The notes below the pieces were generated by a model that saw only the letters and a list, made by a program, of their open reading frames with translations, was not told the DNA's origin and searched no databases. A stretch of 44,430 nt of DNA from Armatimonadota bacterium (lineage in GTDB: Bacteria; Armatimonadota; JAAZEB01): positions 1 through 44,430 of the forward strand of contig JAAZEM010000116.1 of the NCBI GenBank assembly GCA_012512265.1. Direction: 5' to 3'. The translations under genes were made by a program, and so were the position numbers. Position 1 is the stretch's first letter. Every line of letters begins with the position of its first letter. Shown one piece after another: positions 1 to 9,210 of the stretch.

Positions 1-332
1 AGATCGCCCAGGTAGACCTCATCCTCCATGATCTCGCCGGTACGCTTGTTCAGGAGGCGGATGCGCGCGCTGATGGGGCGCTCGTAGGTAATGTCGCGGT
101 CGCGGCACTCCTCAATGGTGTACTTCGCGTCCTTCAGGAGGTAATCATCCAGGTAGAGCGCGTAAGTGCCCGTCGGATCCTCGATGGGGGAAAAGTTGTG
201 GAATAACTCACGCAAGCCGTCCTTGAGAAACCAGTGATACGATGCGGTCTGAATCTCGATCAGGTTGGGGATATCGACGACCGTGGCAACGTCTGTGGAA
301 GGAGCCCTGCCCAAATCATCAACTATGCTCAT
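1..332 (-). CDS. rpoB: RNA polymerase beta subunit, N-terminal fragment (cut by window edge)
   Basis: Reading the minus strand from the ATG at 332-330 gives about 110 residues that begin MSIVDDLGRAPSTDV and continue with the IPNLIEIQ...SYHWFLKDGL and SPIEDPTG blocks typical of the start of bacterial RpoB. The rest lies beyond the left edge. RpoB is the catalytic beta subunit of RNA polymerase. The start is supported by a GGAGG Shine-Dalgarno match about six bases upstream; the nearby ATG at 336 is in another frame and soon hits a stop. A near-consensus promoter at 375-403 reads into it. It is divergent from rpsO. Confidence 0.93.
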   Translation of the reverse strand, partial: MSIVDDLGRAPSTDVATVVDIPNLIEIQTASYHWFLKDGLRELFHNFSPIEDPTGTYALYLDDYLLKDAKYTIEECRDRDITYERPISARIRLLNKRTGEIMEDEVYLGD

Positions 333-374
333 GCATGCCCTCCGTCTCCAGTTAGCTACACCACACGAACTAAC

Positions 375-403
375 ATCATATCATAGGCAGGGGAATCTGT
401 CAA
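375..403 (-). promoter_or_regulatory. Sigma70-type promoter for rpoB
   Basis: On the minus strand TTGACA (403-398), a 17-base spacer, then TATGAT (380-375). The -35 is perfect and the -10 has one mismatch. The inferred transcription start near 368 leaves a leader of about 36 bases. rpoB can therefore be transcribed on its own here, without an upstream rplJL read-through. Confidence 0.85.
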
Positions 404-631
404 TGCGTCGAAACGGAGAATCTTAGAGTGATTTTCCCCTTTCTAGCAGGATCCTAAACCTGCCCCTCCATGCGCGTGCTGTACGATACCTTATTTGGGA
501 CACCGGAAGAGAGGTGTGGGTTCCCTGCCGCGCGGAGGAACGCCGCGGGCCTGCGCGCCGATGCCGGCCCACGCCGGGCAGCCGTCCTTCCACCGTCCCT
601 GCGCGTTTCCTTCATCCGCGCGATGCAGGCT

Positions 632-661
632 TTGACACACCGCCCTGCTTTATGCTACAAT
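632..661 (+). promoter_or_regulatory. Sigma70-type promoter for rpsO-pnp
   Basis: TTGACA at 632-637, an 18-base spacer, TACAAT at 656-661. The inferred start near 668 gives an rpsO leader of about 104 bases. It is divergent to the rpoB promoter about 230 bases away. The bases between the two promoters (404-631) hold no supported gene; the small overlapping frames there look like chance. Confidence 0.82.
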
Positions 662-719
662 GGGCGGCGACGGGAGTCGGAATAACTAAGAGAAGGAGTG
701 TGGAACGGGCCGCGCGCCG

Positions 720-737
720 GCAGCGGTTTCTCGCTGC
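720..737 (+). promoter_or_regulatory. Hairpin in the rpsO 5' leader
   Basis: GCAGCG (720-725), a six-base loop, CGCTGC (732-737): a perfect six-pair stem inside the rpsO leader, ending 17 bases before the AGGAGG ribosome-binding site at 755-760. Ribosomal protein S15 is known to bind structured leaders of its own mRNA in several bacterial groups, so this is a candidate autoregulatory site. No known S15 leader class was matched. Confidence 0.4.
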
Positions 738-771
738 AGCAGCCCTTCCCAAGCAGGAGGACTTTACGGAC

Positions 772-1041
772 ATGCCTTTGCAGCCTAGTCAGAAGCAGGG
801 TATCATTGCGCAACACAAGAAGCACGAGCAGGACACGGGCTCGCCGGAGGTGCAGGTCGCACTGCTCACGGCGCGCATCAACCAGCTCACGGAGCACCTG
901 CGCACGCATAAGAAGGACCACCATTCGCGGCGTGGTTTGTTGATGATGGTGGGCCATCGGCGGCGCCTGCTCAACTACCTCAGCAATAAAGATATCGAGC
1001 GCTATCGGGCGTTGGTGGCCGCTCTCGGTCTGAGGCGCTAA
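772..1041 (+). CDS. rpsO: Small ribosomal subunit protein S15
   Basis: 89 residues, exactly the usual S15 length. The sequence carries the family hallmarks [15 protein letters not shown] near the N-terminus and [12 protein letters not shown] followed by [11 protein letters not shown], which contact 16S rRNA helices in the 30S platform. The ATG at 772 is chosen over the longer open frame from 514 because homology begins at [15 protein letters not shown] lies 11 bases upstream, and the longer frame starts before the promoter. rpsO followed by pnp is a widely conserved pair, and an intergenic hairpin separates them here. Confidence 0.96.
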   Translation: MPLQPSQKQGIIAQHKKHEQDTGSPEVQVALLTARINQLTEHLRTHKKDHHSRRGLLMMVGHRRRLLNYLSNKDIERYRALVAALGLRR

Positions 1042-1117
1042 GAGACGGGTTGCGGCGCGCGCCCGCTCATTGTTCGCCACAGGTCGCGTTTTGCGGAGCC
1101 AATCTTGCAGCAGGGAC

Positions 1118-1143
1118 GGGAGAGACCCTCGGTGGCCTCTCCC
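1118..1143 (+). other. Intercistronic hairpin between rpsO and pnp
   Basis: GGGAGAG (1118-1124) pairs perfectly with CTCTCCC (1137-1143). There is no U-tract, so it is unlikely to be a full terminator. In E. coli the rpsO-pnp interval carries a terminator and an RNase III-cleaved stem-loop that controls pnp. This stem sits in the equivalent place, but a shared function is inference. Confidence 0.45.
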
Positions 1144-1213
1144 GGGCACCTTGCCTCGGGTTGAGCTCCGAGCAGGCGTGGCAACTGCGCACTCAGAGGA
1201 GAGCTAAATACTG

Positions 1214-3481
1214 ATGCCTACCGTAGTGGAAGCAACACTCGGTGAGGCGACCGTAAGCATTGAAACCGGTCGCGTAGCCAAGCAGGCAGGCGGAGCGGTC
1301 TTGATCCGCTCCGGTGATACGGTGGTCCTGGTCACGGCCACCGCAAGCCAGGAACCCCGTGAGGGCGTTGATTTCTTTCCCCTGACATGCGACTTCGAAG
1401 AGCGCATGTACGCCGTTGGCCGGATCCCCGGCGGGCGCATCAAGCGTGAGGGCCGGCCGAGCGAGTTTGCCGTCCTCACCTCCCGCCTGATCGACCGCCC
1501 GATTCGCCCCCTTTTCCCCACCGGCCTGCGCAACGAAGTCCAGATCGTGGCGACTCCACTCTCCGTGGATCAGGATCACCCGCCCGATGTACTCGCCGTC
1601 ACAGGCGCCTCCGCCGCCCTTGCCGTCAGCGATATCCCCTTCCCTAACCTGATTGCCGCCGTGCGTGTGGGCCGGGTGGATGGCCAGTTCATCATCAACC
1701 CCTCGTGGGCACAGGCTGAGGAGGGGGACCTCGACCTGGTGGTCGCAGGGACCAAGACGAGCGTCGTCATGATGGAGGCCGGCGCCAAAGAGGTGACTGA
1801 GGAGGATCTGCTCGCGGCGTTAGAGTTCGCCCAGGAGCATATTCGCGCCCTCATCGCCGCTCAAGAGGAGCTGGCCGCCAAGGCGGGTAAGCCGAAACGC
1901 GATTTCCCCTCCTTCATCGTCGATCCCGAGCTGATCGACGCCGTGCGCGAGCGCGAGGCAACGCGCATTCGCGAGGCGATTCAGGAGCCGGACAAGGCCG
2001 CCCGCGAAGCCGGACTTCAGCTCCTGCGCGGCGAGATCGTTGCCGAGCTGGCCCCCGACTTCCCCGAGCGCGAAGCGGAGCTGAGCGAGGCGGTCGATAA
2101 AGTGATCAAGGAAGAGCTTCGCGCCCTGATCCTGGACGAAGGGAAGCGCCCGGATGGCCGCGGCGTCGAAGAGGTTCGTCCGATTACCGCCGAAGTCTCC
2201 CTCCTGCCGCGTACCCACGGCTCTGCCCTCTTCACCCGAGGGCAGACACAGGTACTCGCCACAACCACCCTGGGATCGCCTGGCGAGGGTCAGAAGCTGG
2301 AAGGCCTGGAGTTGGCGCTGGAGCAGAAGCACTTCATGCTCTACTACAACTTCCCGCCTTACAGCGTGGGCGAGACGCGCGTGTTGCGTGGCCCCGGCCG
2401 GCGCGAGATCGGCCACGGTGCCCTGGCAGAGCGCGCGCTCCAGCCGATGCTTCCGCCCGATAGCGAGTTCCCCTACACCATGCGCGTAGTCTGCGAGGTG
2501 TTGGAGAGCAACGGCTCTTCTTCCATGGGCTCGGTGTGCGCCGGCTGCCTCGCGCTGATGGATGCCGGCGTGCCGATGCGAAAGCCGGTCGCCGGCGTCG
2601 CCATGGGCCTGGTCACCCGCGGTGATCAGTACGTGGTTCTCACCGATATCCAGGGGATGGAAGATTTCACCGGCGACATGGATTTCAAGGTCGCCGGCAC
2701 CCGCGACGGCATTACGGCGATTCAGCTCGACATCAAGATCGAGGGCCTCTCGATGGAGATGCTGGCGAACGCCCTGGCGCAGGCAAAGCGCGGCCGAATG
2801 CATATCCTGGAGAAGATGGTCGACGTGCTCCCCGCGCCACGCGAGGAACTCTCCGAGTACGCGCCGCGCATCTTCATCCTGGAGATCCATCCGGACAAGA
2901 TCGGCGAGGTCATCGGCCCAGGTGGCAAGATCATCAAGAAGATCACCGCCGAAACCGGCGCCACCATCGATATCGAGCAGGACGGCCGCGTCTTCATCAC
3001 CTCGGTGGAGGCCGCTGGCGGTGAGATGGCGCGCAAGATGATCGACGACATCACCCGCGACGTCCGCGTCGGCGAGACTTACCTCGGCAAGGTGGTGGGG
3101 ATTCAGTCGTTCGGCGCCTTCATCGAGATCTTGCCTGGCCGCGAGGGGATGGTCCACATCTCCGAGCTGGCGCATCGCCGGGTTGCCCGCGTCGAAGACG
3201 TGGTCAAGATCGGTGACGAGGTGATGGTCAAGGTCATCGACATTGACCCGCAGGGCAAGATCAAGCTGACGCGCAAGGGCCTTCTGGAGCCGGTGGAGGG
3301 CGAGGCAGCTGCCCCGGCCGAGGCCCCTCGGGGCGAGCGCCCCAGTGGCGGCCAGCGTGGCGGCGGTCAGCGCGGCGGTGGCCAGCGTGGCGGTGGCCAA
3401 CGCGGCGGTGGCGGCGGTGGCCGGCCCGGTGGCGAGGAACGCCCCAGCGCCAAGTTCCGGCCAAAGGAGCGCCGGGGCTGA
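1214..3481 (+). CDS. pnp: Polyribonucleotide nucleotidyltransferase (PNPase)
   Basis: 755 residues, slightly longer than the usual 700-710. Order of domains: first RNase PH domain (about 10-145, with [21 protein letters not shown]), alpha-helical linker, second RNase PH domain (about 310-540), KH domain (about 552-612, GPGGK loop), S1 RNA-binding domain (about 618-690). The enzyme degrades RNA 3' to 5' using phosphate. The extra length is a C-terminal tail (about 705-755) with four GGQRG repeats and a poly-Gly stretch, resembling RGG-type RNA-binding tails. GAGGAG lies about a dozen bases before the ATG. The open frame on the opposite strand across this gene is a GC-rich shadow. Confidence 0.97.
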   Translation: MPTVVEATLGEATVSIETGRVAKQAGGAVLIRSGDTVVLVTATASQEPREGVDFFPLTCDFEERMYAVGRIPGGRIKREGRPSEFAVLTSRLIDRPIRPLFPTGLRNEVQIVATPLSVDQDHPPDVLAVTGASAALAVSDIPFPNLIAAVRVGRVDGQFIINPSWAQAEEGDLDLVVAGTKTSVVMMEAGAKEVTEEDLLAALEFAQEHIRALIAAQEELAAKAGKPKRDFPSFIVDPELIDAVREREATRIREAIQEPDKAAREAGLQLLRGEIVAELAPDFPEREAELSEAVDKVIKEELRALILDEGKRPDGRGVEEVRPITAEVSLLPRTHGSALFTRGQTQVLATTTLGSPGEGQKLEGLELALEQKHFMLYYNFPPYSVGETRVLRGPGRREIGHGALAERALQPMLPPDSEFPYTMRVVCEVLESNGSSSMGSVCAGCLALMDAGVPMRKPVAGVAMGLVTRGDQYVVLTDIQGMEDFTGDMDFKVAGTRDGITAIQLDIKIEGLSMEMLANALAQAKRGRMHILEKMVDVLPAPREELSEYAPRIFILEIHPDKIGEVIGPGGKIIKKITAETGATIDIEQDGRVFITSVEAAGGEMARKMIDDITRDVRVGETYLGKVVGIQSFGAFIEILPGREGMVHISELAHRRVARVEDVVKIGDEVMVKVIDIDPQGKIKLTRKGLLEPVEGEAAAPAEAPRGERPSGGQRGGGQRGGGQRGGGQRGGGGGGRPGGEERPSAKFRPKERRG

Positions 3482-3491
3482 TTCGAGGGGA

Positions 3492-3510
3492 TTTGGGGCC
3501 TGACCCCAAA
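3492..3510 (+). terminator. Small hairpin after pnp, weak terminator candidate
   Basis: TTTGGGG (3492-3498), loop CCTGA, CCCCAAA (3504-3510), ten bases after the pnp stop. It is a perfect seven-pair stem but no T-tract follows, so termination is only possible and read-through into the peptidase gene is equally plausible. Confidence 0.35.
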
Positions 3511-3623
3511 CCGTAGCACTACAGGATGCGCGTCTTCGCGGTCTGGCAACAGGCTGCGAGGCGCGCATTGTTATGTCTGCGTGGGCGCGCTGTTTCGGCG
3601 CTCCGCTTGGGAAGGGCGTCTGG

Positions 3624-4868
3624 TTGGAAGAGCGAGTTCGCTGCGCGGTGCTACCCAACGGGATCCGCGTTCTTACCGAGGAGATTCCGCACGTCCTCTC
3701 GGCCACGGTCGGGATCTGGGTAGGCGTCGGGTCGGTGCATGAACCGCCCGCGCTGGCTGGCATCTGCCACGCCCTGGAACACATGCTGTTCAAGGGAACG
3801 GCGACGCGGTCGGCGCGTGACATCGCGGAGACGCTAGATACCGTCGGCGGGCAGTTGAACGCCTTCACCGATAAGGAGGCAACCTGCTATCACGCCAGGG
3901 TGCTTGCCGAACATGTGCCCCTCGCCATCGACCTCCTGTGCGACATGCTCCTCAACTCGCGCCTCCACCCGGCCGATCTCCGCTGCGAGAAGCGCGTGAT
4001 TCTCGAGGAGATCCGGCAGATCGAGGATGAGCCCGATGAGCTGGTGCATGATCTCCTTCTGAGGCGGATGTGGCACGGCCACCCACTCGGCCGGCCCGTC
4101 ATTGGGACGCGCACGAGCGTGCGTGCCTTGAACCGCGACGCCCTGCTGGAGTTCATGGCCCGCCACTACACCGCCGACCGTCTGATCGTCGCGGCAGCGG
4201 GAAACGTGCACCACCAGGAGATCCTCGATCAGGTGGCATCCCTTCTGGGCGAGGTCAAGCCCTCGGGCGAGCCAGGCGCGGTGACCCAGCCGACCGTGCG
4301 CACCTCGACCCATACCGTGGCGCGGGAGACAGAGCAAGCGCACCTCTGCCTTGGCGTGCCGGGCTACTCTCAGCTCGATGACGACAAATATCCCCTCGCG
4401 GCGCTCGACGCGCTCCTTGGTGGCTCCACCAGCTCGCGACTCTTTCAGGAGGTACGCGAGAAGCGCGGGCTCGCCTACACGATCGGCTCCTCCGTCTTCT
4501 CGTACCGGGACGGCGGCATCCTCGCCGTTTATGCCGGCACCAACCCTGAATCCGCAGACCAGGTGCTCCGGCTGATCCGGGAGGAGTTTGACCGCCTCCT
4601 CAACGAAGGAATCCAGGAGCGGGAGATGGAGCAGGTCCGCAGCCAGCTCAAAGGCTCCTTGCTCCTCGCCCTGGAGAGCACTAGCAGCCGCATGGCCCGG
4701 CTGGCCAAATCGCTCCTCTACTTTGGTCGGGTGATCCCCATCGATGAGGTCGTGGAGCACGTGGAGAGGATCACCATCGAGGATGTGAACCGCGTCGCGC
4801 GCGCGATCCTTCCCAAGGAGACGACTTCGGTCGTCATCCTGGGCCCGAAGGCGCGCTCCCGGCGCTGA
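3624..4868 (+). CDS. M16 family zinc metallopeptidase (processing-peptidase-like)
   Basis: About 414 residues. The inverted zinc motif HALEH (residues 49-53) is followed about 75 residues later by the acidic ligand region EKRVILEEIRQIEDEPDE, and the C-terminal half carries SRLFQEVREKRGLAY with the Arg/Tyr pair typical of M16B peptidases. Such proteins often follow pnp-rpsO in Gram-positives and related phyla. The TTG at 3624 is preferred: GAAGGG lies seven bases upstream and the product starts about eight residues before LPNGIRV, as in relatives. The in-frame ATG at 3573 would add 17 atypical residues without a good ribosome-binding site. No signal peptide is seen. Substrate unknown. Confidence 0.88.
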   Translation: MEERVRCAVLPNGIRVLTEEIPHVLSATVGIWVGVGSVHEPPALAGICHALEHMLFKGTATRSARDIAETLDTVGGQLNAFTDKEATCYHARVLAEHVPLAIDLLCDMLLNSRLHPADLRCEKRVILEEIRQIEDEPDELVHDLLLRRMWHGHPLGRPVIGTRTSVRALNRDALLEFMARHYTADRLIVAAAGNVHHQEILDQVASLLGEVKPSGEPGAVTQPTVRTSTHTVARETEQAHLCLGVPGYSQLDDDKYPLAALDALLGGSTSSRLFQEVREKRGLAYTIGSSVFSYRDGGILAVYAGTNPESADQVLRLIREEFDRLLNEGIQEREMEQVRSQLKGSLLLALESTSSRMARLAKSLLYFGRVIPIDEVVEHVERITIEDVNRVARAILPKETTSVVILGPKARSRR

Positions 4869-5000
4869 CCACAGTTGAACGCAGCGGAGCAGGAATGCCC
4901 GGTAGAGCGGGCGGCTTTCCGAGAGGCAGGCGCTCGCTCGGAGCCATACCGCTTGCAACTTCCACGCTTGCCTGCTCCCATCCTGGAGGTACAGTAGCAG

Positions 5001-5804
5001 ATGCAACCGATACGAGTTCTGGTCCGCGGCGCGCATGGGCGCATGGGCCGCGAGGTCGTCAAGGCGGTCATGGCAGAGCCTGACCTGCGGCTGGTGGGTG
5101 CAATCGACCGCGTTGGCGTCGGCGAGGACGCCGGGCGCGTAGCCGGTACCCGAGAGGCTGGCGTCGCCATCCGGCCCCCAGAGGAGCTGGAAGCTGTCCT
5201 GGAGGCGACGGATCCCGAAGTCGCCGTTGACTTCACCAAGGGTCCAGAGGCGCTGGAGTTGTTCCGTGCCGCCGTCCCGCGCAACACCTCACCGGTGGTG
5301 GGCACGACGGGAATGGCCGACGAGGCGCTGGCTGAAGCGCGCGCTTTGTGTGAGCAACACAGCGTGGGCGCCTTGATCGCGCCAAACTTCGCCATCGGCG
5401 CGGTGCTGATGATGAAGTTCGCCCAGGAGGCCGCGAAGTACCTTGGCGACGTGGAGATCATCGAGCTGCACCACGAGCGGAAGATGGATGCCCCCTCCGG
5501 CACGGCAAAGCGCACGGCACAGCTGATCGCCGAGGCGCGCACCGCCCAGCGCGCGGAACGCCCGGCGACCCTGGATGAAGCCCCCGGCGCCCGAGGCACC
5601 GAGCAGCATGGGGTTCCGATCCACTCCGTGCGCCTTCCCGGGTTGGTCGCCCATCAGGAGGTCCTCTTTGGCGGCGTTGGCCAGATGCTGACTATCCGCC
5701 ATGACTCCATCGACCGTACCTCCTTCATGCCGGGGGTCGTCCTCGCCATCCGGCGCATCCGTGGGCACAAGGGGCTTCTGGTCGGCCTGGAGAATCTTCT
5801 TTGA
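5001..5804 (+). CDS. dapB: 4-hydroxy-tetrahydrodipicolinate reductase
   Basis: 267 residues, the normal length. The N-terminal Rossmann fold has GAHGRMG (about 10-16), followed by VGTTG and the APNFAIG loop. The catalytic region ELHHERKMDAPSGTA carries H157/H158 and K162. The enzyme reduces 4-hydroxy-tetrahydrodipicolinate with NAD(P)H in the lysine and meso-diaminopimelate pathway, supplying peptidoglycan. GGAGG lies about 11 bases before the ATG. It follows the peptidase gene by 132 bases on the same strand, a commonly seen neighbourhood (rpsO, pnp, M16 peptidase, dapB). No dapA or asd is in the window. Confidence 0.95.
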   Translation: MQPIRVLVRGAHGRMGREVVKAVMAEPDLRLVGAIDRVGVGEDAGRVAGTREAGVAIRPPEELEAVLEATDPEVAVDFTKGPEALELFRAAVPRNTSPVVGTTGMADEALAEARALCEQHSVGALIAPNFAIGAVLMMKFAQEAAKYLGDVEIIELHHERKMDAPSGTAKRTAQLIAEARTAQRAERPATLDEAPGARGTEQHGVPIHSVRLPGLVAHQEVLFGGVGQMLTIRHDSIDRTSFMPGVVLAIRRIRGHKGLLVGLENLL

Positions 5805-6014
5805 GGAGCCCGAAGCGCGACGCCGGCGGCACGAGGCGCGAGCGCCCCGCCACGCATCATCCCAGATCGTGAGGGGGCAGGCCTTGCGCCCATCCCGGCG
5901 CCGGCGCGCGAATCTCCTGCATCCTGAACGGCGAGCCTGACCCAGGCGCGAGAGCCGGGCAGGCCACCGACGAGGCGCGGCGCGCCTCTCTCGTGATCTG
6001 GAAAGGCGTTTTCG

Positions 6015-8993
6015 ATGCGCTTCTTACTCCTGATCGCAGCTCTGGCCGGGATGACGCCGGCCCTCGTGCCAGCGGCCGCCGCGCCCGTTCCCGATGTGCT
6101 CGTTCTCGATGACTTCGAGGGCGAGATCCGCTGGCAGGGAGTGACGCCCACGGAAGAGATAGCGCGCGGCGGCAAGCGCGCCGGCCGGTGGCACAATGTG
6201 AAGGCCACTCCCCGCATCGCCCTGGAAAACGCGCCGAAGGATTGGTCACGCTACGACCGGATCTGCTTCTGGCTGCACTCGCGCAAGGCGAACAAGCAAG
6301 CCCTCACCCTCCTGCTCCAGTCGGACAACCCGAAGGATAAGGAGGGGTGGGATTACTACTACTACCACTTCGAGGTGGATTGGGAGGGCTGGCGGTTCTT
6401 CTCGCTCCGCTTCGGCCACGAGATCCAGGCCTCGCGCAGGCCCCGCGGGTGGGACCAAATCGATGGAGTGAGCCTCAGCGCCACCGGCTGGGGCCACACG
6501 CCTCTCCCCGATACGGAGCTCACCCTGGATGACGTGGTCCTCGTGCGTGATCCCGTCGCCGTCACTCCCCTGCCCGCCGAGGCCCGCGAGGCAGATGGGA
6601 GCCTGATCGTCGAGACCACGGTGCAGGTGACGAACCGCTCGTCTACCGCTCGAGCCTTCTCCCTGGAGTACGACCGCTCGGGCCTGCGCGACTTCAGGCT
6701 GGACGCGCCGGACAAGACGCCCGTGATCGAGCCGGACGGCCAGGCCCGCGTTGCGGTCCGGATGACCCTGCCCCCAGAGCGTCGCGCGGGGGCGAAACCC
6801 CTCGCGAGGGAGAGCGTCATGATGAAGGTTCACGCGCCAGGCGCTTCCGAGGGCGCGCCCGCGCCGCCGCCCGTGCAGGTGGAGGTCGCGGCGAACGTGC
6901 CCCTGCCCCACCGAACGCGCCCCCGCCTCTTCGCCACGGCCGCCGATCTCGCGGCGGCCAAAGCACGCGCAGAGCGCTATCCTTGGGCCAGGACGATCTA
7001 TGACCAGATCCTCGACGCCGCCGTCCGGGCGCTCGAAGCCCCCCTCGACGTGCCCGATAAGGGCGGGCAGTGGCCCCACCACTACGCCTGTCCAAAGCAC
7101 GGGCGAACCCTGCAGAACGTTTCGCCCACTGAGCACCGGTGCCCGGTGGATGGCGAAACGTTCTCCGGCTGGCCCTACGACGACGTGATCATCACCCGCC
7201 GGCACGGGCGAAACTCCAGCGACGTGGTGAACCTGGGCCTCGCCTACCAGTGGACGGGTGACCGGCGCTATGCCGACAAGGCGGCCGAGATCTTCCGGCA
7301 GTACGCGGCGAAGTATCCCACCTACGCGATCCACGACACGCGCGGGCACGAGAGCCGCAGCGGCGCGCGCATGTATGCCCAGACGCTCGATGAAGCGGTG
7401 AGCTTCATCTCCTTTGCGTGGGGGTATGACCTGGTGGCCGATAGCGGCGCGCTCTCGCCGGAGGAACAGAAGGCGGTCGAGGGCCGATTCTTCCGCGAAG
7501 CGGCGCGAGTGATCCAACGCCACGACGCGAAGATCAGCAACTGGCAGTCGTGGCACAACGCCGGCGTGGGCGCGATTGGCTTCGCGCTGAACGACGCCGC
7601 CCTAGCTGCCTGGGCGCTGCATGGCCCCAGCGGGCTGATGATGCAGCTTTCCGAAAGCGTACTCGAAGACGGCTGGTGGTATGAGGGCGCGCCCGCTTAC
7701 CACTTCTACGCGCTGTCGGCGCTCGTGTACCTGGCAGATGCTGCGCGGCTCGCGGGGATCGACGTGTGGCGCGACCCGCGGATGAAGCGGCTGTTTGATG
7801 CCCCCTTGCTCTACACCTACCCGGATCTGCGCTTCCCGGCCGTCAACGATAGCGATGTCTTCTCGCTCCGAGGCCAGTCCGGGCTCTACGAGATTGCCTA
7901 CGCGCGCTTCCAGGATGACCGTTACCTGCCGGTGCTCGGCGGCGAGCGGAAGTCGCGCCAGGCCCTCCTGTGGGGCGTGGAGACACTCCCCACGGCCAGC
8001 GCCACGGCCGAGCTTCCCAGCCACCACTTCTCCGCGCTCGGCACTGTCGTCCTCCGCGCCGGCGAAGGCGCGGATGCCACCTATGTGCACCTGGACTACG
8101 GTCCTCATGGCGGAGGGCACGGTCATCCAGACAAGCTGAACCTCATCCTGTTCGCCCGCGGCCAGGAGGTCTCGCCCGATCCGGGGCGTCTCGCCTACAG
8201 CGTTCCCGCGCACCGGAGCTGGTATCGCCAGACCGTGGCACACAACACGGTGGTGGTGGATGCCGCCAGCCAGGCGCCGACAGAGGGTTCGCTCCCCTTC
8301 CTCGCCCCAGGCGGCGCTCTCCAGGTGGCTACCGGGCTCTCGACGGGCGCCTATCCTGAGGTCACGTTGCAGCGCACGGTCGCGCTGGTCGCCGTGCCCA
8401 GGCGCGCGGCGCCGCCCTATCTGGTGGACTTCTACACCGCCATCGCGAAGGCGGAGCGCACGTTCGATTGGGTGTATCACAACCGCGGCGAGCTGCGTGG
8501 TGGCGAGGCCACTCCCGCGAAGCCGTTGGGCGAGGGAGAGGGCTACCAGCACCTGGAGAAGCTCCGCCGCGCGGCCGATCCCGCCACGCCGGTAGACTGG
8601 GTGCTGTCCGAGGGAGGGATCCGTCTCTGGAGCGCGGCGCCAGCGACGGAGCGCTACTTCGCCGAGGGGATGGGACAACCACCCTCCGAGGCGATCCCGC
8701 TGGTTCTCGACCGGAAACGCGGCACCACGGCGGTGTTTGCATCCGTGATCGAGCCGTATCGCGGCCAGCCGGCGATCCGGGGCGTTCGCGCACTCCCGGT
8801 GACCGTTGATGGCAAGCCGGCCGCTCCCGAGACCGCCCTCGCCCTGGAGATCGACCGCGGCGAGGAGAAGGACGTGATCCTGCTGGCACCCGGCATTCAG
8901 GGCGAGAAATCAGCGTCCGGGGTTCGTACGGCAAAGCAGGCGGCGCTCGTCGTCCTGCGCGGCACGCAGGAGCTCCTGCGCGAGGAAAAGTAG
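6015..8993 (+). CDS. Secreted heparinase II/III and alginate-lyase-like protein
   Basis: 992 residues with a signal peptide (about 1-23). A jelly-roll-like carbohydrate-binding region (about 28-180, beginning DVLVLDDFEGEIRW) is followed by a linker with beta-sandwich features (about 190-300). Next comes an alpha/alpha toroid (about 310-640, with the NWQSWHNAGVGAIG block) and a heparinase II/III-type beta domain (about 650-870) carrying HGGGHGHPDKLN and WYRQTVAHNTVVVD. These match polysaccharide lyases acting on uronic-acid polymers, related to oligoalginate lyase families. The exact substrate cannot be told. An unusual Cys/His insert (YACPKHGR...HRCPVDGE, about 356-380) precedes the toroid and may bind metal. 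The ATG at 6015 opens a clean signal peptide. Confidence 0.85.
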   Translation: MRFLLLIAALAGMTPALVPAAAAPVPDVLVLDDFEGEIRWQGVTPTEEIARGGKRAGRWHNVKATPRIALENAPKDWSRYDRICFWLHSRKANKQALTLLLQSDNPKDKEGWDYYYYHFEVDWEGWRFFSLRFGHEIQASRRPRGWDQIDGVSLSATGWGHTPLPDTELTLDDVVLVRDPVAVTPLPAEAREADGSLIVETTVQVTNRSSTARAFSLEYDRSGLRDFRLDAPDKTPVIEPDGQARVAVRMTLPPERRAGAKPLARESVMMKVHAPGASEGAPAPPPVQVEVAANVPLPHRTRPRLFATAADLAAAKARAERYPWARTIYDQILDAAVRALEAPLDVPDKGGQWPHHYACPKHGRTLQNVSPTEHRCPVDGETFSGWPYDDVIITRRHGRNSSDVVNLGLAYQWTGDRRYADKAAEIFRQYAAKYPTYAIHDTRGHESRSGARMYAQTLDEAVSFISFAWGYDLVADSGALSPEEQKAVEGRFFREAARVIQRHDAKISNWQSWHNAGVGAIGFALNDAALAAWALHGPSGLMMQLSESVLEDGWWYEGAPAYHFYALSALVYLADAARLAGIDVWRDPRMKRLFDAPLLYTYPDLRFPAVNDSDVFSLRGQSGLYEIAYARFQDDRYLPVLGGERKSRQALLWGVETLPTASATAELPSHHFSALGTVVLRAGEGADATYVHLDYGPHGGGHGHPDKLNLILFARGQEVSPDPGRLAYSVPAHRSWYRQTVAHNTVVVDAASQAPTEGSLPFLAPGGALQVATGLSTGAYPEVTLQRTVALVAVPRRAAPPYLVDFYTAIAKAERTFDWVYHNRGELRGGEATPAKPLGEGEGYQHLEKLRRAADPATPVDWVLSEGGIRLWSAAPATERYFAEGMGQPPSEAIPLVLDRKRGTTAVFASVIEPYRGQPAIRGVRALPVTVDGKPAAPETALALEIDRGEEKDVILLAPGIQGEKSASGVRTAKQAALVVLRGTQELLREEK

Positions 8994-9060
8994 CGTCGGC
9001 TGATCTTTCGGCCGGGGAAACCCTTTGGTGTTCGCCCCTTCACGTCGCCCGCGGTTCGGT

Positions 9061-9130
9061 GGCGGTGGCCTGGGAGGGGGAGCCCGAAGGGGCTTTGCAG
9101 GGAAGCAGCGCGGAGCTTCGAGCTCCGCGC
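9061..9130 (+). repeat. GC-rich dispersed repeat, copy A (modules X then Y)
   Basis: Module X (9061-9083) contains CCTGGGAGGGGGAGCC. Module Y (9089-9130) contains GGGGCTTTGC, then AAGCA and a perfect hairpin GCGCGGAGCT (9108-9117), loop TCG, AGCTCCGCGC (9121-9130). The same about 70 bases recur almost unchanged, inverted, at 35408-35476, and in rearranged form at 35516-35583. The stretch 9131-9180 ends in CCTTCATCCGC, also seen beside the inverted copy. No gene lies in 8994-9274. Confidence 0.85.
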
Positions 9131-9210
9131 GCGGGCAGCCCTCTCCAGCCGTGTTCGTCGCCTTCATCCGCATCTCGAAACTCTCGCGCCTCCGCGCCTC
9201 CGCCCGCGGC

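Noticed and set aside
520..620. Possible diverged fourth copy of the GC-rich repeat
   Set aside because: Only short pieces (CCTTCATCCGC and a G+C-rich dyad) are similar; the ten-pair hairpin and module X are missing.
470..685. 71-residue frame in the rpoB/rpsO interval
   Set aside because: It runs through the rpsO promoter and has no family character or good ribosome-binding site.
655..1149. Minus-strand frame across rpsO
   Set aside because: Shadow of S15; no ribosome-binding site or recognisable motif.
1820..3868. 682-residue open frame on the strand opposite pnp
   Set aside because: It overlaps pnp entirely, has the composition of a GC-rich antisense frame and no family motifs.
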